The notes under the pieces were generated by a model. It saw nothing but the letters and a program-made list of their open reading frames with translations, ran no database searches and had not been told where the DNA came from. A DNA stretch of 64,000 nt from Peptococcaceae bacterium (GTDB taxonomy: Bacteria; Bacillota; Peptococcia; DRI-13; PHAD01), in the NCBI GenBank assembly GCA_024655825.1, contig JANLFJ010000006.1, forward strand, positions 40,311 to 104,310, given 5' to 3'. Positions 22,778-31,580 of this stretch are shown piece by piece (the stretch's first letter is position 1; each line of letters begins with the position of its first letter). Made by a program: the position numbers and the translations under genes.

Positions 22778-24694
22778 TCAGCGGACGGCGGGCGGCGGAT
22801 ATAACACCTTCCCCGCGTCTCTCATGCTGTATCCGCCCAGGGCTTCCACCTCTTTTTTGAAAGCAGGCTCAGCCACTACCTCAAGTAGCGCTTTCCCGCG
22901 TTCTGATTCGTAAAATTCCCGGGACATAAGAAGGTCGTATCTTTCTTCTCCCACCGGAATAAAATCAAGGTCATACGCCCTGGCCGCGGAAAGTATGCCC
23001 AGGCCTACCCGTGCGGTGCCAGCCGCTACGGCTGCTGCCACGTTCAGATGAGAGTATTCCTCGCGGTTGTAACCGTAAACATCCGAAGGGTTGAGTCCAT
23101 CCCGCCGTAGCAAGTAATCAAAAAGCAGGCGTGTACCGGCCCCTTTTTGCCTGTTGATAAACGGCGCTTTTTTTTCGACAATATCCCTGACATCCTTTAT
23201 ACCCAATGGATTCCCCTTTTCCACGATCCAGCCCTGCAGGCGGTATACAAGGTTGACAAGCACCACCTCTTCACCGGCCAGGTATTTCCTGACATAAGGA
23301 AGATTATACTCGCCCGTCTCGCTGTCAAAAAGGTGAATCCCGGCAAAATGGGCTTCTCCCTTTTTGATGGCCATGATCCCGCCCATGCTTCCCACATGCG
23401 AAGAGGAAAGACGAAGCGCCGGGTTAATCCTCTTTACTGCCGTCGCCAAAAGGTCCAGGGCCAGGTCATGGCTTCCCACGGCCACAAGGGTGTTTTTTAA
23501 TTCGCGTTCAGGACGGTACAACTCTATTTCAACCTCCTGGCCCTCTTCGTATCCCAGGGAATCGCCGGGGATCACGAGGAGCCCGTCGGCCCTTACCATG
23601 GACATGGTAACGCCGGCCCCCCTGCCGAGCGGGTTGGCAACATACCTGCCCTTCACATACCCTACCGTCATGCGGACAAATTCCTCGCTCCCCAGGTCGG
23701 AAACAACCCGCCGCCCCAGCCGCGCTTTGATCCTTTGGCGTTCCGGTTCAGGCTGGTGCAAGAACTTGCAGACCAGCAGCCGGGCAAACCATTCCAGGGC
23801 AAGGTAGGCGGAAACCGGGTACCCAGGTATTCCCAGCACGGGTTTTCCCCGGGCGAATCCCAAAACGGCAGGTTTGCCCGGCCGCGCGGCGATGCCGTGC
23901 ACCAGCACTTCGCCCAAGGACTCCAGAACATGGACGGTATAGTCGTCCCTGCCCGCAGATGAACCGGCGTTGATTATAACCATGTCGGATTTCTCCAGTG
24001 ATTCTTCCACCGCCTGCCGCAGCTCGTCAAACCTGTCCCTGACAATTTCATGAACAACCGGATCGGCGCCCCACTCGCGCAGGTAGGCGGCCATAACCGT
24101 GCCGTTGAATTCGGTGATTTGCCCTTTTTGCGGGCTGCTGCCGGGTGGTACCAGTTCATCGCCTGTGGGAATAATGATGACGCGCGGTTTGGCCAGCACT
24201 TCTATGTGGGTTTCCCCACCTGCCAGGATCGCTCCAAGATCGGGCGGTGTCAGCAGGTGGTAAGCCGGGACTATTATTTCGCCCGCCACCACGTCCTCTC
24301 CGACCGGCCTTACATGCTGTCCCGGAGCAACCGGCGCGATGATCTCCAGGCTCTCCTTATCCAGCGTCTGCACATCCTCTATTTTGATGACTGCGTCAAA
24401 ACCTTCAGGCAGCAGGTCGCCGGTATCAACGACCAGGTAGTCTTTTTTTTCGTGCAAAACAAGGGGATGCTGGTCGCTTGCCCCGAAAGTCGTCTCAGCC
24501 TTCACGGCAATCCCGTCCATGGCCGAAACGGGATAAAAAGGCAGCGAGTTCCTGGCAAAAACAGGCCCGGCCGTTACGCGTCCCAAGGCCTCATGAACCT
24601 GAATCCTTTCCGTCCTGGCGTCAAAAGCAGCCCTTTCCAAAAGCATTCTTTTAGCTTCCAGGCGCGTCCGGCTCTCCAGGTAAATCTTTCTCAC
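22778..24694 (-). CDS. MoeA-like molybdopterin protein fused to a periplasmic-binding-like domain
   Basis: 638 residues. The first 400 are a MoeA domain: FYPVSAMDGIAV near residue 50, VRPVGEDV, PTGDELV, NAGSSAGRDDYT and RPGKPAVLG, which together insert the metal into adenylylated molybdopterin. From about residue 410 to the end is a LysR-substrate/PBP-like domain (VAVGSHDLALDLLATAVKR, GMAAVAAGTARVGLGILSAAR-like stretch), here likely cytoplasmic because no signal peptide exists. The GTG at 24694 is preceded by AAGGAGG; the frame further upstream overlaps moeA. Such fusions occur in Clostridia and may sense metal or cofactor. Confidence 0.9.
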   Translation of the reverse strand: MRKIYLESRTRLEAKRMLLERAAFDARTERIQVHEALGRVTAGPVFARNSLPFYPVSAMDGIAVKAETTFGASDQHPLVLHEKKDYLVVDTGDLLPEGFDAVIKIEDVQTLDKESLEIIAPVAPGQHVRPVGEDVVAGEIIVPAYHLLTPPDLGAILAGGETHIEVLAKPRVIIIPTGDELVPPGSSPQKGQITEFNGTVMAAYLREWGADPVVHEIVRDRFDELRQAVEESLEKSDMVIINAGSSAGRDDYTVHVLESLGEVLVHGIAARPGKPAVLGFARGKPVLGIPGYPVSAYLALEWFARLLVCKFLHQPEPERQRIKARLGRRVVSDLGSEEFVRMTVGYVKGRYVANPLGRGAGVTMSMVRADGLLVIPGDSLGYEEGQEVEIELYRPERELKNTLVAVGSHDLALDLLATAVKRINPALRLSSSHVGSMGGIMAIKKGEAHFAGIHLFDSETGEYNLPYVRKYLAGEEVVLVNLVYRLQGWIVEKGNPLGIKDVRDIVEKKAPFINRQKGAGTRLLFDYLLRRDGLNPSDVYGYNREEYSHLNVAAAVAAGTARVGLGILSAARAYDLDFIPVGEERYDLLMSREFYESERGKALLEVVAEPAFKKEVEALGGYSMRDAGKVLYPPPAVR

Positions 24695-24722
24695 TCCCGC
24701 AACCTCCTTGCTTGAAGTTTCT

Positions 24723-25955
24723 TTATTCCCAAATAATAACATCAACATCTTTCCCCGCCTGCACTCCCTCGCTCTCCGGGGGAACCGCAACCATACCATG
24801 GGCGTCGGCCAAGGTGCGCAGCAAGCCGGAACGCCCCAAAACCGGCACGGCGTACACCATACCGTTTTTCTGCTCGAGCTTGACCCTGACATAATCCGTC
24901 CGCCCAGCCCGCGAAGGGATGTTGCGAGAAAGCCTGGCCCTCACAACAGGTTGATAACTTTCTTCCCTGTATCCTGACAGCCTTTCAATGACGTAAACAC
25001 CAAAAAGGCTGAAAATGTTTATTGCCGAAACGGGATGTCCCGGAAGCCCCAGAACCGGTTTGCCCAGGCACCTGGCCAGCAGGGTGGGCTTGCCAGGCTG
25101 GATGGAAACGCCTTCCACCAGCAGCTCTCCTCCAGCCAGCTCCTGCAGGGTCTGGGCCGTAAAATCACGCGTTCCCACGGAACTCCCGCCGGATAAGACC
25201 AGGAAGTCGACCTGTTCGAGAAGGGTTTTTATCCCTTCACGAAAAACCGGTTGCGTATCGTTTAGAATCCCGCCGTAAAGAATGCGGGCCCCTTTCCTCC
25301 TGGCAATCTCCCCGAGAGCCGGCGCATTGCTGTCTCTTACTTGGCCGGGCGCCAGCACCTTTGTCTCATACGGAACAATCTCGTCACCCGTAGAAAGGAT
25401 TCCTACCAGTGGTCTCCTGATCACGCCAAGGGAGGTTATCCCCAGCGAAGCCAGCACCCCGATTTCCGGGGCGCGCAGCAGCCGGCCTTTTTCAATGACT
25501 ACGGTGCCCGCCGCAATATCTTCCCCCCGGCGGATGACGTTTTCGCCCGGAGCAGCCTGTCGGAAGACGTTTACCAGGTCATCCAGCGTCTCAGTGTCTT
25601 CCAGCATCACCACGGCATCGGCACCCCCAGGGAGCATCCCTCCTGTGGGAACATAAACGCAGCTTCCCGGCGGGAGGGCCGGCGCGGCTTCTCCCATGCG
25701 AACCTCTCCGGTCAGCTTAAGCATGGCCGGAATAGTATCGCCTGCGCCAAAAGTCTCGGCGGCCCGGACTGCATAGCCGTCAACGGTGGAGCGGTTGAAT
25801 CCCGGCACGTCCTCCGGGGCGATAATATCTTCCGCGCACACCCTGCCCCCGGCCTGCTCTAAATCTATTACCTCGGCAGGAAGGGCTGAAAAATTATCCC
25901 TGATTGCCTGCCGCACCTCCTGGGGTGAACTGACACGATACAGCCGCATGGCCAT
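24723..25955 (-). CDS. moeA: Molybdopterin molybdenumtransferase MoeA
   Basis: 410 residues, a stand-alone MoeA. Family blocks are VPGFNRSTVDGYAVRAA, the YVPTGGMLPGGADAVVM region, STGDEIV, VLSGGSSVGTRDFT and IQPGKPTLLA, followed by a C-terminal beta-barrel. Two MoeA-type proteins encoded in a row are usual in organisms that make both Mo and W cofactors, with one copy per metal. The leader carries the candidate cofactor riboswitch, so this copy and the genes after it are probably switched off when cofactor is plentiful. Confidence 0.96.
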   Translation of the reverse strand: MAMRLYRVSSPQEVRQAIRDNFSALPAEVIDLEQAGGRVCAEDIIAPEDVPGFNRSTVDGYAVRAAETFGAGDTIPAMLKLTGEVRMGEAAPALPPGSCVYVPTGGMLPGGADAVVMLEDTETLDDLVNVFRQAAPGENVIRRGEDIAAGTVVIEKGRLLRAPEIGVLASLGITSLGVIRRPLVGILSTGDEIVPYETKVLAPGQVRDSNAPALGEIARRKGARILYGGILNDTQPVFREGIKTLLEQVDFLVLSGGSSVGTRDFTAQTLQELAGGELLVEGVSIQPGKPTLLARCLGKPVLGLPGHPVSAINIFSLFGVYVIERLSGYREESYQPVVRARLSRNIPSRAGRTDYVRVKLEQKNGMVYAVPVLGRSGLLRTLADAHGMVAVPPESEGVQAGKDVDVIIWE

Positions 25956-25987
25956 CAATCCTCTTTATCCGTTATTCCCGGAACAAA

Positions 25988-26135
25988 AAAGCCGGTTCTT
26001 CCCGCGCCGGAAAAAACTGGCCTTTTCAACACATCTTTCTCCTTTCCAAGCGCGGGAGGCAGCCGGATTTCTCCGGGTGCCCGTCGTTCCGCCTCCATGG
26101 CCAAACCGGCTTTAGGCAGACAGAATCGGAGAGAA
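25988..26135 (-). promoter_or_regulatory. Candidate molybdenum/tungsten cofactor (Moco/Tuco) riboswitch with terminator
   Basis: Leader of moeA on the minus strand. An aptamer-like core contains a GGAGGC/GCCTCC stem (26092-26097 with 26055-26060), an ACGACGGGC segment inside it and an inner CCGG-AGAAAT-CCGG hairpin, all features I associate with the Moco RNA motif. The downstream part can pair in a second way: TCCCGCGC (26050-26057) with GCGCGGGA (26000-26007), and AAAGCCGGTT (26104-26113) with AACCGGCTTT (25988-25997) followed by a T run, which is a terminator. The two forms share bases 26055-26057. Confirming the family needs a covariance-model search. Confidence 0.72.
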
Positions 26136-26180
26136 TATCGATTATTCTTCGTTGAGCACATCTCGTTTATTATAACATGA

Positions 26181-26921
26181 TTACTTCCCGCCGCAAATAG
26201 GGCAATTAGGGTCTGGCCGGATTTCGACGCTCTCAAAACGCGCCTCCAGGGAATCATAAATCAAAAGCCTGCCCACAAGCGGCTTGCCGATATTGAGAAT
26301 AAGTTTCAGCGCTTCCTGGGCCTGCAATATCCCAATCACACCGGCCAGGGTGCCTAAAAGACCCGGAGGCCTGTCCTCCTCATTTGCCGGGATATCGCGG
26401 TACAGGCACCGGTAACAAGGTCCGCCCGGCGGTCTAAAAACCGTCACCACTCCGGTGAACTGTCCCACGCCCCCCTCCACCCAGGGCCGGTTTGTTTCAA
26501 AGCAAACCTGGTTGATCACCCGGCGGGATTCCCTGTTGTCTACTGCCGCCACAACCAGGTCGTAGCGTGGAATCAGCTGCCGTCCTGTCTCCAGGTCAAA
26601 CCTGCAGGAATAAACGTCGTAATTGAGCGAAGAATTGAATGCCTGCAGCTTCTCCAGGGCCGAAAGGACCTTGGGCCTCAGCAAGTCCTTTTCCCAGTGC
26701 AGGACCTGGCGCTGGAGATTGGTCACCTCAACGGCATCGCCGTCCACCAGACCCAGGGTGCCAACACCTGCAGCCGCAAGGTAATAGAGGACCGGCGACC
26801 CCAGGCCCCCCACTCCTACCACCAGAACTTTAGCCGAGAAAAGCTTCTCCTGCCCTTCCTCCCCAATCTGCGGGAGCATGATCTGGCGCTGGTAACGCCT
26901 GAAATCTATCATCTTATTCAC
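26181..26921 (-). CDS. moeB: ThiF/MoeB-type adenylyltransferase (sulfur-carrier activation)
   Basis: 246 residues. The N-terminal Rossmann motif is VLVVGVGGLGSPVLYYLAAAGVG near residue 30 and the catalytic D of NYDVYSCRFDLE/LVVAAVDN blocks is present. Cysteines CYRC (residues 172-175) and CPIC at the C-terminus would bind zinc. MoeB adenylates the C-terminal glycine of MoaD; ThiF/HesA relatives act in thiamine or other pathways. The cluster context favours MoeB. No MoaD or MoaE gene lies in this window, so the partner is elsewhere. Confidence 0.88.
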   Translation of the reverse strand: MNKMIDFRRYQRQIMLPQIGEEGQEKLFSAKVLVVGVGGLGSPVLYYLAAAGVGTLGLVDGDAVEVTNLQRQVLHWEKDLLRPKVLSALEKLQAFNSSLNYDVYSCRFDLETGRQLIPRYDLVVAAVDNRESRRVINQVCFETNRPWVEGGVGQFTGVVTVFRPPGGPCYRCLYRDIPANEEDRPPGLLGTLAGVIGILQAQEALKLILNIGKPLVGRLLIYDSLEARFESVEIRPDPNCPICGGK

Positions 26922-27037
26922 TTATACATACCCTTTCCCTGACCTGAAATCATCATTTATTTATTTCGACATGTGTTAATCTTATCCTTTTTAGAACATC
27001 AGCTTTTTTGAGGGTAAAGGCGATATATTTTTTTGAA

Positions 27038-27685
27038 TTATTGGGTTCTGGCTTGCTTGATTCTTTCTATGAACGCCTTGGCCATTTCCGTAATTGAGGC
27101 GTAATCGCCGGTTTTCGCCCCGGCGGTGAGGTTTCCGCCGACGCCCACCGCAACTGCGCCCGCTTTTATCCACTCGCCCACATTTCCCAGGCTGACACCT
27201 CCTGTAGGCATTAGCTGGGCGTAAGGCAGCGGGCCCTTAACCGCTTTGATGAATAGCGGTCCCAACAGTTCGCCGGGAAAGACCTTTATTAGTTCGGCCC
27301 CCGCCTCCATGGCCTCGACTATTTCTTTAACCGTCATTGTCCCTGGTATTACCGGTACCTGGTAGCGATTCCCCAACCTGACCATCTCAACATTGAGGCA
27401 AGGACTGACCAGGAACCGGGCGCCTGCAAGGATGGCGCTCCTGGCCGTTTCGGGGTCAAGAACCGTCCCCGCGCCGATAATGATGCCATCGCTTTTGTTG
27501 AAAGCGCCGGCAAGCTTCTCGATTACGCCTGCTGCTCCCGGCACGGTAAAAGTAACTTCCAGGGCGGCAATGCCTCCTTTCGCGCAGGCCTCGGCAATCT
27601 TCAGGGCTTGCTCCATGTTGTCCGCCCTTATAACCGCCATTAGACCGGACGATTTGATTTTTTCGATTATTTCGCCTTTGTTCAT
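27038..27685 (-). CDS. kdgA: KDPG/KHG aldolase
   Basis: 215 residues, class I aldolase of the EDA family. It splits 2-keto-3-deoxy-6-phosphogluconate to pyruvate and glyceraldehyde-3-phosphate. Key sites: E in ALEVTFTVPGA, the Schiff-base lysine in ELIKVFPGE near residue 132, the R-to-F substitution-prone VSPCLN segment, and the phosphate-binding PTGGVSLGN loop. The ATG at 27685 has GGGGTGA upstream; the longer frame is rejected. It is the last gene of the hexuronate operon. Confidence 0.95.
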   Translation of the reverse strand: MNKGEIIEKIKSSGLMAVIRADNMEQALKIAEACAKGGIAALEVTFTVPGAAGVIEKLAGAFNKSDGIIIGAGTVLDPETARSAILAGARFLVSPCLNVEMVRLGNRYQVPVIPGTMTVKEIVEAMEAGAELIKVFPGELLGPLFIKAVKGPLPYAQLMPTGGVSLGNVGEWIKAGAVAVGVGGNLTAGAKTGDYASITEMAKAFIERIKQARTQ

Positions 27686-27782
27686 CTTTTTCACCCCATC
27701 ATCTAACTCTTGCTTCGCCGGCAGATTTATTTGTATTATTCGTAAAAGAATCACCCATTTCTTTCACCTGACTTCCCCCGCC

Positions 27783-28546
27783 TCAGCGCACAAAACGCGC
27801 CTTATTTGCCAGATTCCCCAACAGCGGGCTGGAGCATTCCACCAGGTCGCCGTCATTCAACTCCCCGCCCCCGGGCGGCGTCCCGGTCAAAATAAGGTCG
27901 CCCGGTTCCAGGGTCATGATGGCGGAAAGAAAAGACACCAGCTCGCTCACGCTAAAAACCATATCGGCAGTGTTCTCATCCTGTTTCACCTGCCCGTTCA
28001 CCGAACATTTGACGGCCAAGTTCCCAGGATCAATTCCCGTGACAAGATATGGTCCCACCGGCGTAAAGGTATCGAAGGACTTGCCCTTGCTCCAGGGCAT
28101 TCCTTTGACCAGATGGTCTTTGGCTGTCACGTCGTTGGCCAGGGTATAACCAAGTATGTATTTTTCCGCATCTGCTGTATTGACGTTTTTTGCTTTTTTC
28201 CCTATAACTACGCCCAGCTCGGCTTCAAAGGCCGGATTCCGGACAGACGCGGGTATGACAATCTCCTCCCCATCCCCGGCAAGACTGGAAGGAGGCTTTA
28301 GAAAAAAACAGGTTCCCGGGGAAGTTCCACGCCTTTGGCGGCAGCCGCCGACCTATAATTCAACCCTATCCCAATAACCTTGGAAGGAAAGACAGGCGCC
28401 AGAATTTTGATTTCTTCGCGCCTGAACTCCGGACCATATACGTTGGATTCATCAAAAATACTTGATTTTAGGCTTTTGATTCTGTCTTCAAAGACCTCTC
28501 CATAATAAATCATTTCTCCAAAGCTGAAACGGAGATACTTTCTCAC
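27783..28546 (-). pseudogene. FAH-family hydrolase/isomerase gene with a single-base frameshift
   Basis: A fumarylacetoacetate hydrolase-like gene. The first 82 codons (VRKYLRFSFGEMIYYGEVFEDR, then VIGIGLNYRSAAAAKGVELPREPVFF) end at a TAA at 28298. The C-terminal part, with TAKDHLVKGMPWSKGKSFDTFTP and LILTGTPPGG, continues in another frame to 27783. One extra T in the run of seven T at 28302-28308 would join them exactly (the phrase FFLKPPSS then follows). FAH proteins act on 2-keto-3-deoxy or ring-fission products, so it suits this operon. It is either a real inactivating slip, a -1 frameshift site, or a homopolymer error. Confidence 0.85.
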
Positions 28547-28557
28547 CTGCAGCCCTC

Positions 28558-29580
28558 CTATCTTTGCACTCTTCCCGAGGCGTCCCCGCCGACAAGCGTT
28601 TTTACTTCATCCACCGATACCAAGTTGAAATCACCCTCAATCGTATGTTTCAGGGCCGAGGCAGCCACGGCAAACTCTATGGCTTCCTGGCCGCTAAACC
28701 CGTTGAGGAAAGAATAAATCAAGCCCGCTGCAAAAGAGTCTCCTCCTCCCACCCGGTCGACGATGTGGATGAGATATCTCTTCCCCTGGTAAAAATCCTT
28801 GCCGTCATAGAGCAGCCCGGACCACCCGTTGTCCGAAGCGGAAAGGCTTTCTCTCAGGGTAATGGCCACCTTCCGGAAATTAAACCTGGACATTAATTCC
28901 CGGGCTACTGTTTTGTATCCTTCAATATTGAGCTGTCCTGCAGTTACATCGGTTTTTTCCGCTTTAATCCCGAAGACCTTTTCAGCGTCTTCCTCGTTGG
29001 CTATGAGCACATCCACGTAAGGCATCAAACCTGACATGATCTGGTTGGCCTTGGCCAAAGACCATAAATTTTTCCTAAAATTCAGGTCGCAACTGACAGT
29101 TACGCCTAACGCCCGGGCCTGCCGGCACGCCTCCAGGCAAAGGTCGGCTACGTTGTCGCCCAAGGCCGGCGTTATACCTGTGAAATGGAACCAGCCGGCG
29201 CCTTCCAGAATGCTCTTCCAGTCAAAATCTCCCGCCTGCGCCTGGGAAATGGCAGACCAGCTCCTATCGTAGATAACCCTGGAAGGCCTCAAGGCCGCGC
29301 CTTTTTCGCAAAAATATATGCCTACTCTTTCTCCACCCCGCACAATATTCCGCGTGTCAACACCATACTTTTTCAGTTCGTTGACCACGCAGTCGCCGAT
29401 CAGGTTCTTCGGCAGCTTGGTAACATAGGCAACTTTCACTCCGAACTGGGCCAGTGAAAAGGCGACGTTTGCCTCTCCTCCCCCATATGCGACCTCAAAA
29501 GATTTTGCCTGCGTAAACCTTTGAAAACCGGGAGGAGAGAGACGCAGCATGATTTCCCCGAAACAAACCGTTTTAGACAT
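28558..29580 (-). CDS. kdgK: 2-keto-3-deoxygluconate kinase (PfkB family)
   Basis: 340 residues. Phosphorylates 2-keto-3-deoxygluconate made from mannonate. The PfkB motifs are GGGEANVAFSLAQFG at residue 30 and DRVGGGDSFAAGLIY near residue 270, where GGGD holds the catalytic base and anion hole. ATG at 29580 follows GGGAG by 8 bases; a GTG three codons earlier is less likely. Neighbours uxuA and kdgA are the steps before and after in the Ashwell pathway. A fructokinase function is less likely in this place. Confidence 0.93.
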   Translation of the reverse strand: MSKTVCFGEIMLRLSPPGFQRFTQAKSFEVAYGGGEANVAFSLAQFGVKVAYVTKLPKNLIGDCVVNELKKYGVDTRNIVRGGERVGIYFCEKGAALRPSRVIYDRSWSAISQAQAGDFDWKSILEGAGWFHFTGITPALGDNVADLCLEACRQARALGVTVSCDLNFRKNLWSLAKANQIMSGLMPYVDVLIANEEDAEKVFGIKAEKTDVTAGQLNIEGYKTVARELMSRFNFRKVAITLRESLSASDNGWSGLLYDGKDFYQGKRYLIHIVDRVGGGDSFAAGLIYSFLNGFSGQEAIEFAVAASALKHTIEGDFNLVSVDEVKTLVGGDASGRVQR

Positions 29581-29624
29581 TTTGAACACTCCCTCATATG
29601 CATATTTGTGTTTTCCCCATGTCG

Positions 29625-30446
29625 TTATACTCCCGAGTATGCCAAAAAGCCTCCGTCCACCGGGATCACTGTTCCGGTGACAAAGCCCGATGCTTTGCTG
29701 TCACAAAGCCATATCAGAGTGCCCAACAGTTCTTCGGCTTGGCCAAACCGTCCCATTGGCGTGTGAGTAATTATTTTATGGGAACGCGCGGTGAGTGTGC
29801 CGTCATCATTAACAAGCAGCCGATAATTTTGTTGGGTCAGGAAAAACCCTGGGGCTATCGCGTTGACTCTAATGCCTGTTTTTCCAAAATAAACCGCAAG
29901 CCACTGCGTGAAGTTGTTTATCGCCGCCTTTGCCGCAGCGTAAGCGGGAACTTTGGTCATCGGGCAGGGCGCTGCCATCGAAGATATATTAATGACGACC
30001 CCCCGTTTCTTTTTCACCATGCCCTTTGCAAACGCTTGCGTCGGTATAAGCGTCCCCATGAAATTCAGGTTGAATACAAACTCAAAACCTTTTGGATCAA
30101 GATCAAAAAACGTCACATTGTCTTCATCGTTGTGATCAAGATCGTCCGGTTCGAAGAATTCCTTGCTCGTTGTTCCTTTGGGATGGTTGCCGCCCGCCCC
30201 GTTTATAAGTATGTCGCAGGAGCCGAACGCCTCATTTACTATTCTCTCAGCCTCGTTTACGCTGTTGACGTTTAAAACATCGCAGGCAACAGCAATCGCT
30301 TCGCCTCCCGCTGCCGTAATTTCATCCGCCGTCCTCTTCGCAGCATCAATCTTCAGATCAAGCACTGCAACCTTGGCCCCATGACGCGCAAGTTCTTTTG
30401 AAAACATGCTGCACAGCACGCCGCCTCCTCCGGTGACCACTGCCAC
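29625..30446 (-). CDS. SDR-family oxidoreductase, probable D-fructuronate/mannonate dehydrogenase
   Basis: About 273 residues. The Rossmann motif [10 protein letters not shown] opens the protein, followed by NAGG-like NGAGGN, catalytic Ser in [15 protein letters not shown] for the Tyr-x-x-x-Lys pair, and an [13 protein letters not shown] end. Among sugar-acid operons such an SDR reduces fructuronate to mannonate in place of UxuB, which fits with uxuA directly upstream. The GTG start at 30446 lacks a good ribosome site. In-frame codons upstream (EINSIAGN) match the family's usual lead, and GGAGTG sits 9 bases before an ATA at 30467, so translation may begin there. Confidence 0.85.
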   Translation of the reverse strand: MAVVTGGGGVLCSMFSKELARHGAKVAVLDLKIDAAKRTADEITAAGGEAIAVACDVLNVNSVNEAERIVNEAFGSCDILINGAGGNHPKGTTSKEFFEPDDLDHNDEDNVTFFDLDPKGFEFVFNLNFMGTLIPTQAFAKGMVKKKRGVVINISSMAAPCPMTKVPAYAAAKAAINNFTQWLAVYFGKTGIRVNAIAPGFFLTQQNYRLLVNDDGTLTARSHKIITHTPMGRFGQAEELLGTLIWLCDSKASGFVTGTVIPVDGGFLAYSGV

Positions 30447-30468
30447 ATTACCCGCTATGCTGTTTATT

Positions 30469-31554
30469 TCAGCTCACTCCTTTCTTTTCCAGCTTGTCGA
30501 TAGCTTCCCATAACCCATTCAGGTAAGCTGCGCCTAATGCCCTGTCATAAAGTCCATAGCCCGGCCTTCCTTTTTCACCCCAGATCATCCGACCATGATC
30601 CGGCCTGATCGGACCTTTGAAGCCAATATCGTAAAATGCCTTGACTATTTCAAACATATCGAGCGTGCCATCGGTTGACAGGTGAGACGCTTCGTCAAAG
30701 CTGCCGCAATTATGTATTTTTATATTTCTGAGGTGGCCAAAATGTATTCTTCCCATGCTGCCAAAATGTCTTATCATATCCGGCAAATCATTGTCCGGAT
30801 TTGCGCCCAGCGAGCCTGTGCAAATGGTAAAACCGTTGCATTTGCTGTTGACGAGTTCCGCAATCCTCTGCAGGTTTTTCTTATCAGTGACTATCCTGGG
30901 CAGGCCAAATACTGGCCAGGGCGGGTCGTCCGGATGTATCGCCATATTGATGCCATACTCCTCACAAACCGGAATGATCTGTTTCAGAAAATACCCCAGG
31001 TTTTCAAAGAGCATATCCTCCGTATAACCCTTGTATTTTTCAAGGAGCGTTTTAATCTCCTTTAATCGCTCTGGTTCCCATCCAGGCAATAGAAAACCGT
31101 TGGAATCCGCTTCCATATGCTCAAACATGGTATCCGGATTGAGTCGTTTCACTATTTTATCATCATATGACAGTACGGTGGACCCATCAGGCAGTTCCTT
31201 GGCAAGATTGGTTCTTATCCAATCAAATACGGGCATGAAATTATAACAAACGAGAGATATGCCTGCCCTGCCGAGATTCCTCAGGGTTTCTTTATAGTTC
31301 TCTATATACTTTTCGCGTGATGGAAGTCCCAGTTTAATATCCTCGTGTATGTTGACGCTTTCTATTCCTTCGATCTTCAAGCCCTTAGACTCCACCTGCT
31401 TTTTAAGTTCCAAGATTTTATCCAGCGGCCATTTTTCTCCTGCTTGCATGTTGTACAGGGTTGTAATTACCCCAGTTACATTTGGTATTTGCCTTATCTG
31501 GTCCAGGGTTACATTATCATATCCCTCACCAAACCATCTTATTGTCATTTTCAT
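30469..31554 (-). CDS. uxuA: Mannonate dehydratase
   Basis: 361 residues, the normal UxuA size. Removes water from D-mannonate to give 2-keto-3-deoxygluconate. Sequence landmarks are [13 protein letters not shown] at the N-terminus, [11 protein letters not shown] near residue 105, the metal-binding [19 protein letters not shown] near residue 205 and [18 protein letters not shown] blocks with the other ligands. All are intact. It begins 26 bases after the gntR gene stop and follows it in the same transcript. The ATG has GGAGTGG 11 bases upstream. Confidence 0.97.
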   Translation of the reverse strand: MKMTIRWFGEGYDNVTLDQIRQIPNVTGVITTLYNMQAGEKWPLDKILELKKQVESKGLKIEGIESVNIHEDIKLGLPSREKYIENYKETLRNLGRAGISLVCYNFMPVFDWIRTNLAKELPDGSTVLSYDDKIVKRLNPDTMFEHMEADSNGFLLPGWEPERLKEIKTLLEKYKGYTEDMLFENLGYFLKQIIPVCEEYGINMAIHPDDPPWPVFGLPRIVTDKKNLQRIAELVNSKCNGFTICTGSLGANPDNDLPDMIRHFGSMGRIHFGHLRNIKIHNCGSFDEASHLSTDGTLDMFEIVKAFYDIGFKGPIRPDHGRMIWGEKGRPGYGLYDRALGAAYLNGLWEAIDKLEKKGVS

Positions 31555-31580
31555 TGTCTAAACCACTCCTTTTACCTCAT

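Noticed and set aside
25955..26257. A 100-codon frame between moeB and moeA
   Set aside because: It crosses the candidate riboswitch and terminator, overlaps the end of moeB and has no ribosome site or family likeness.
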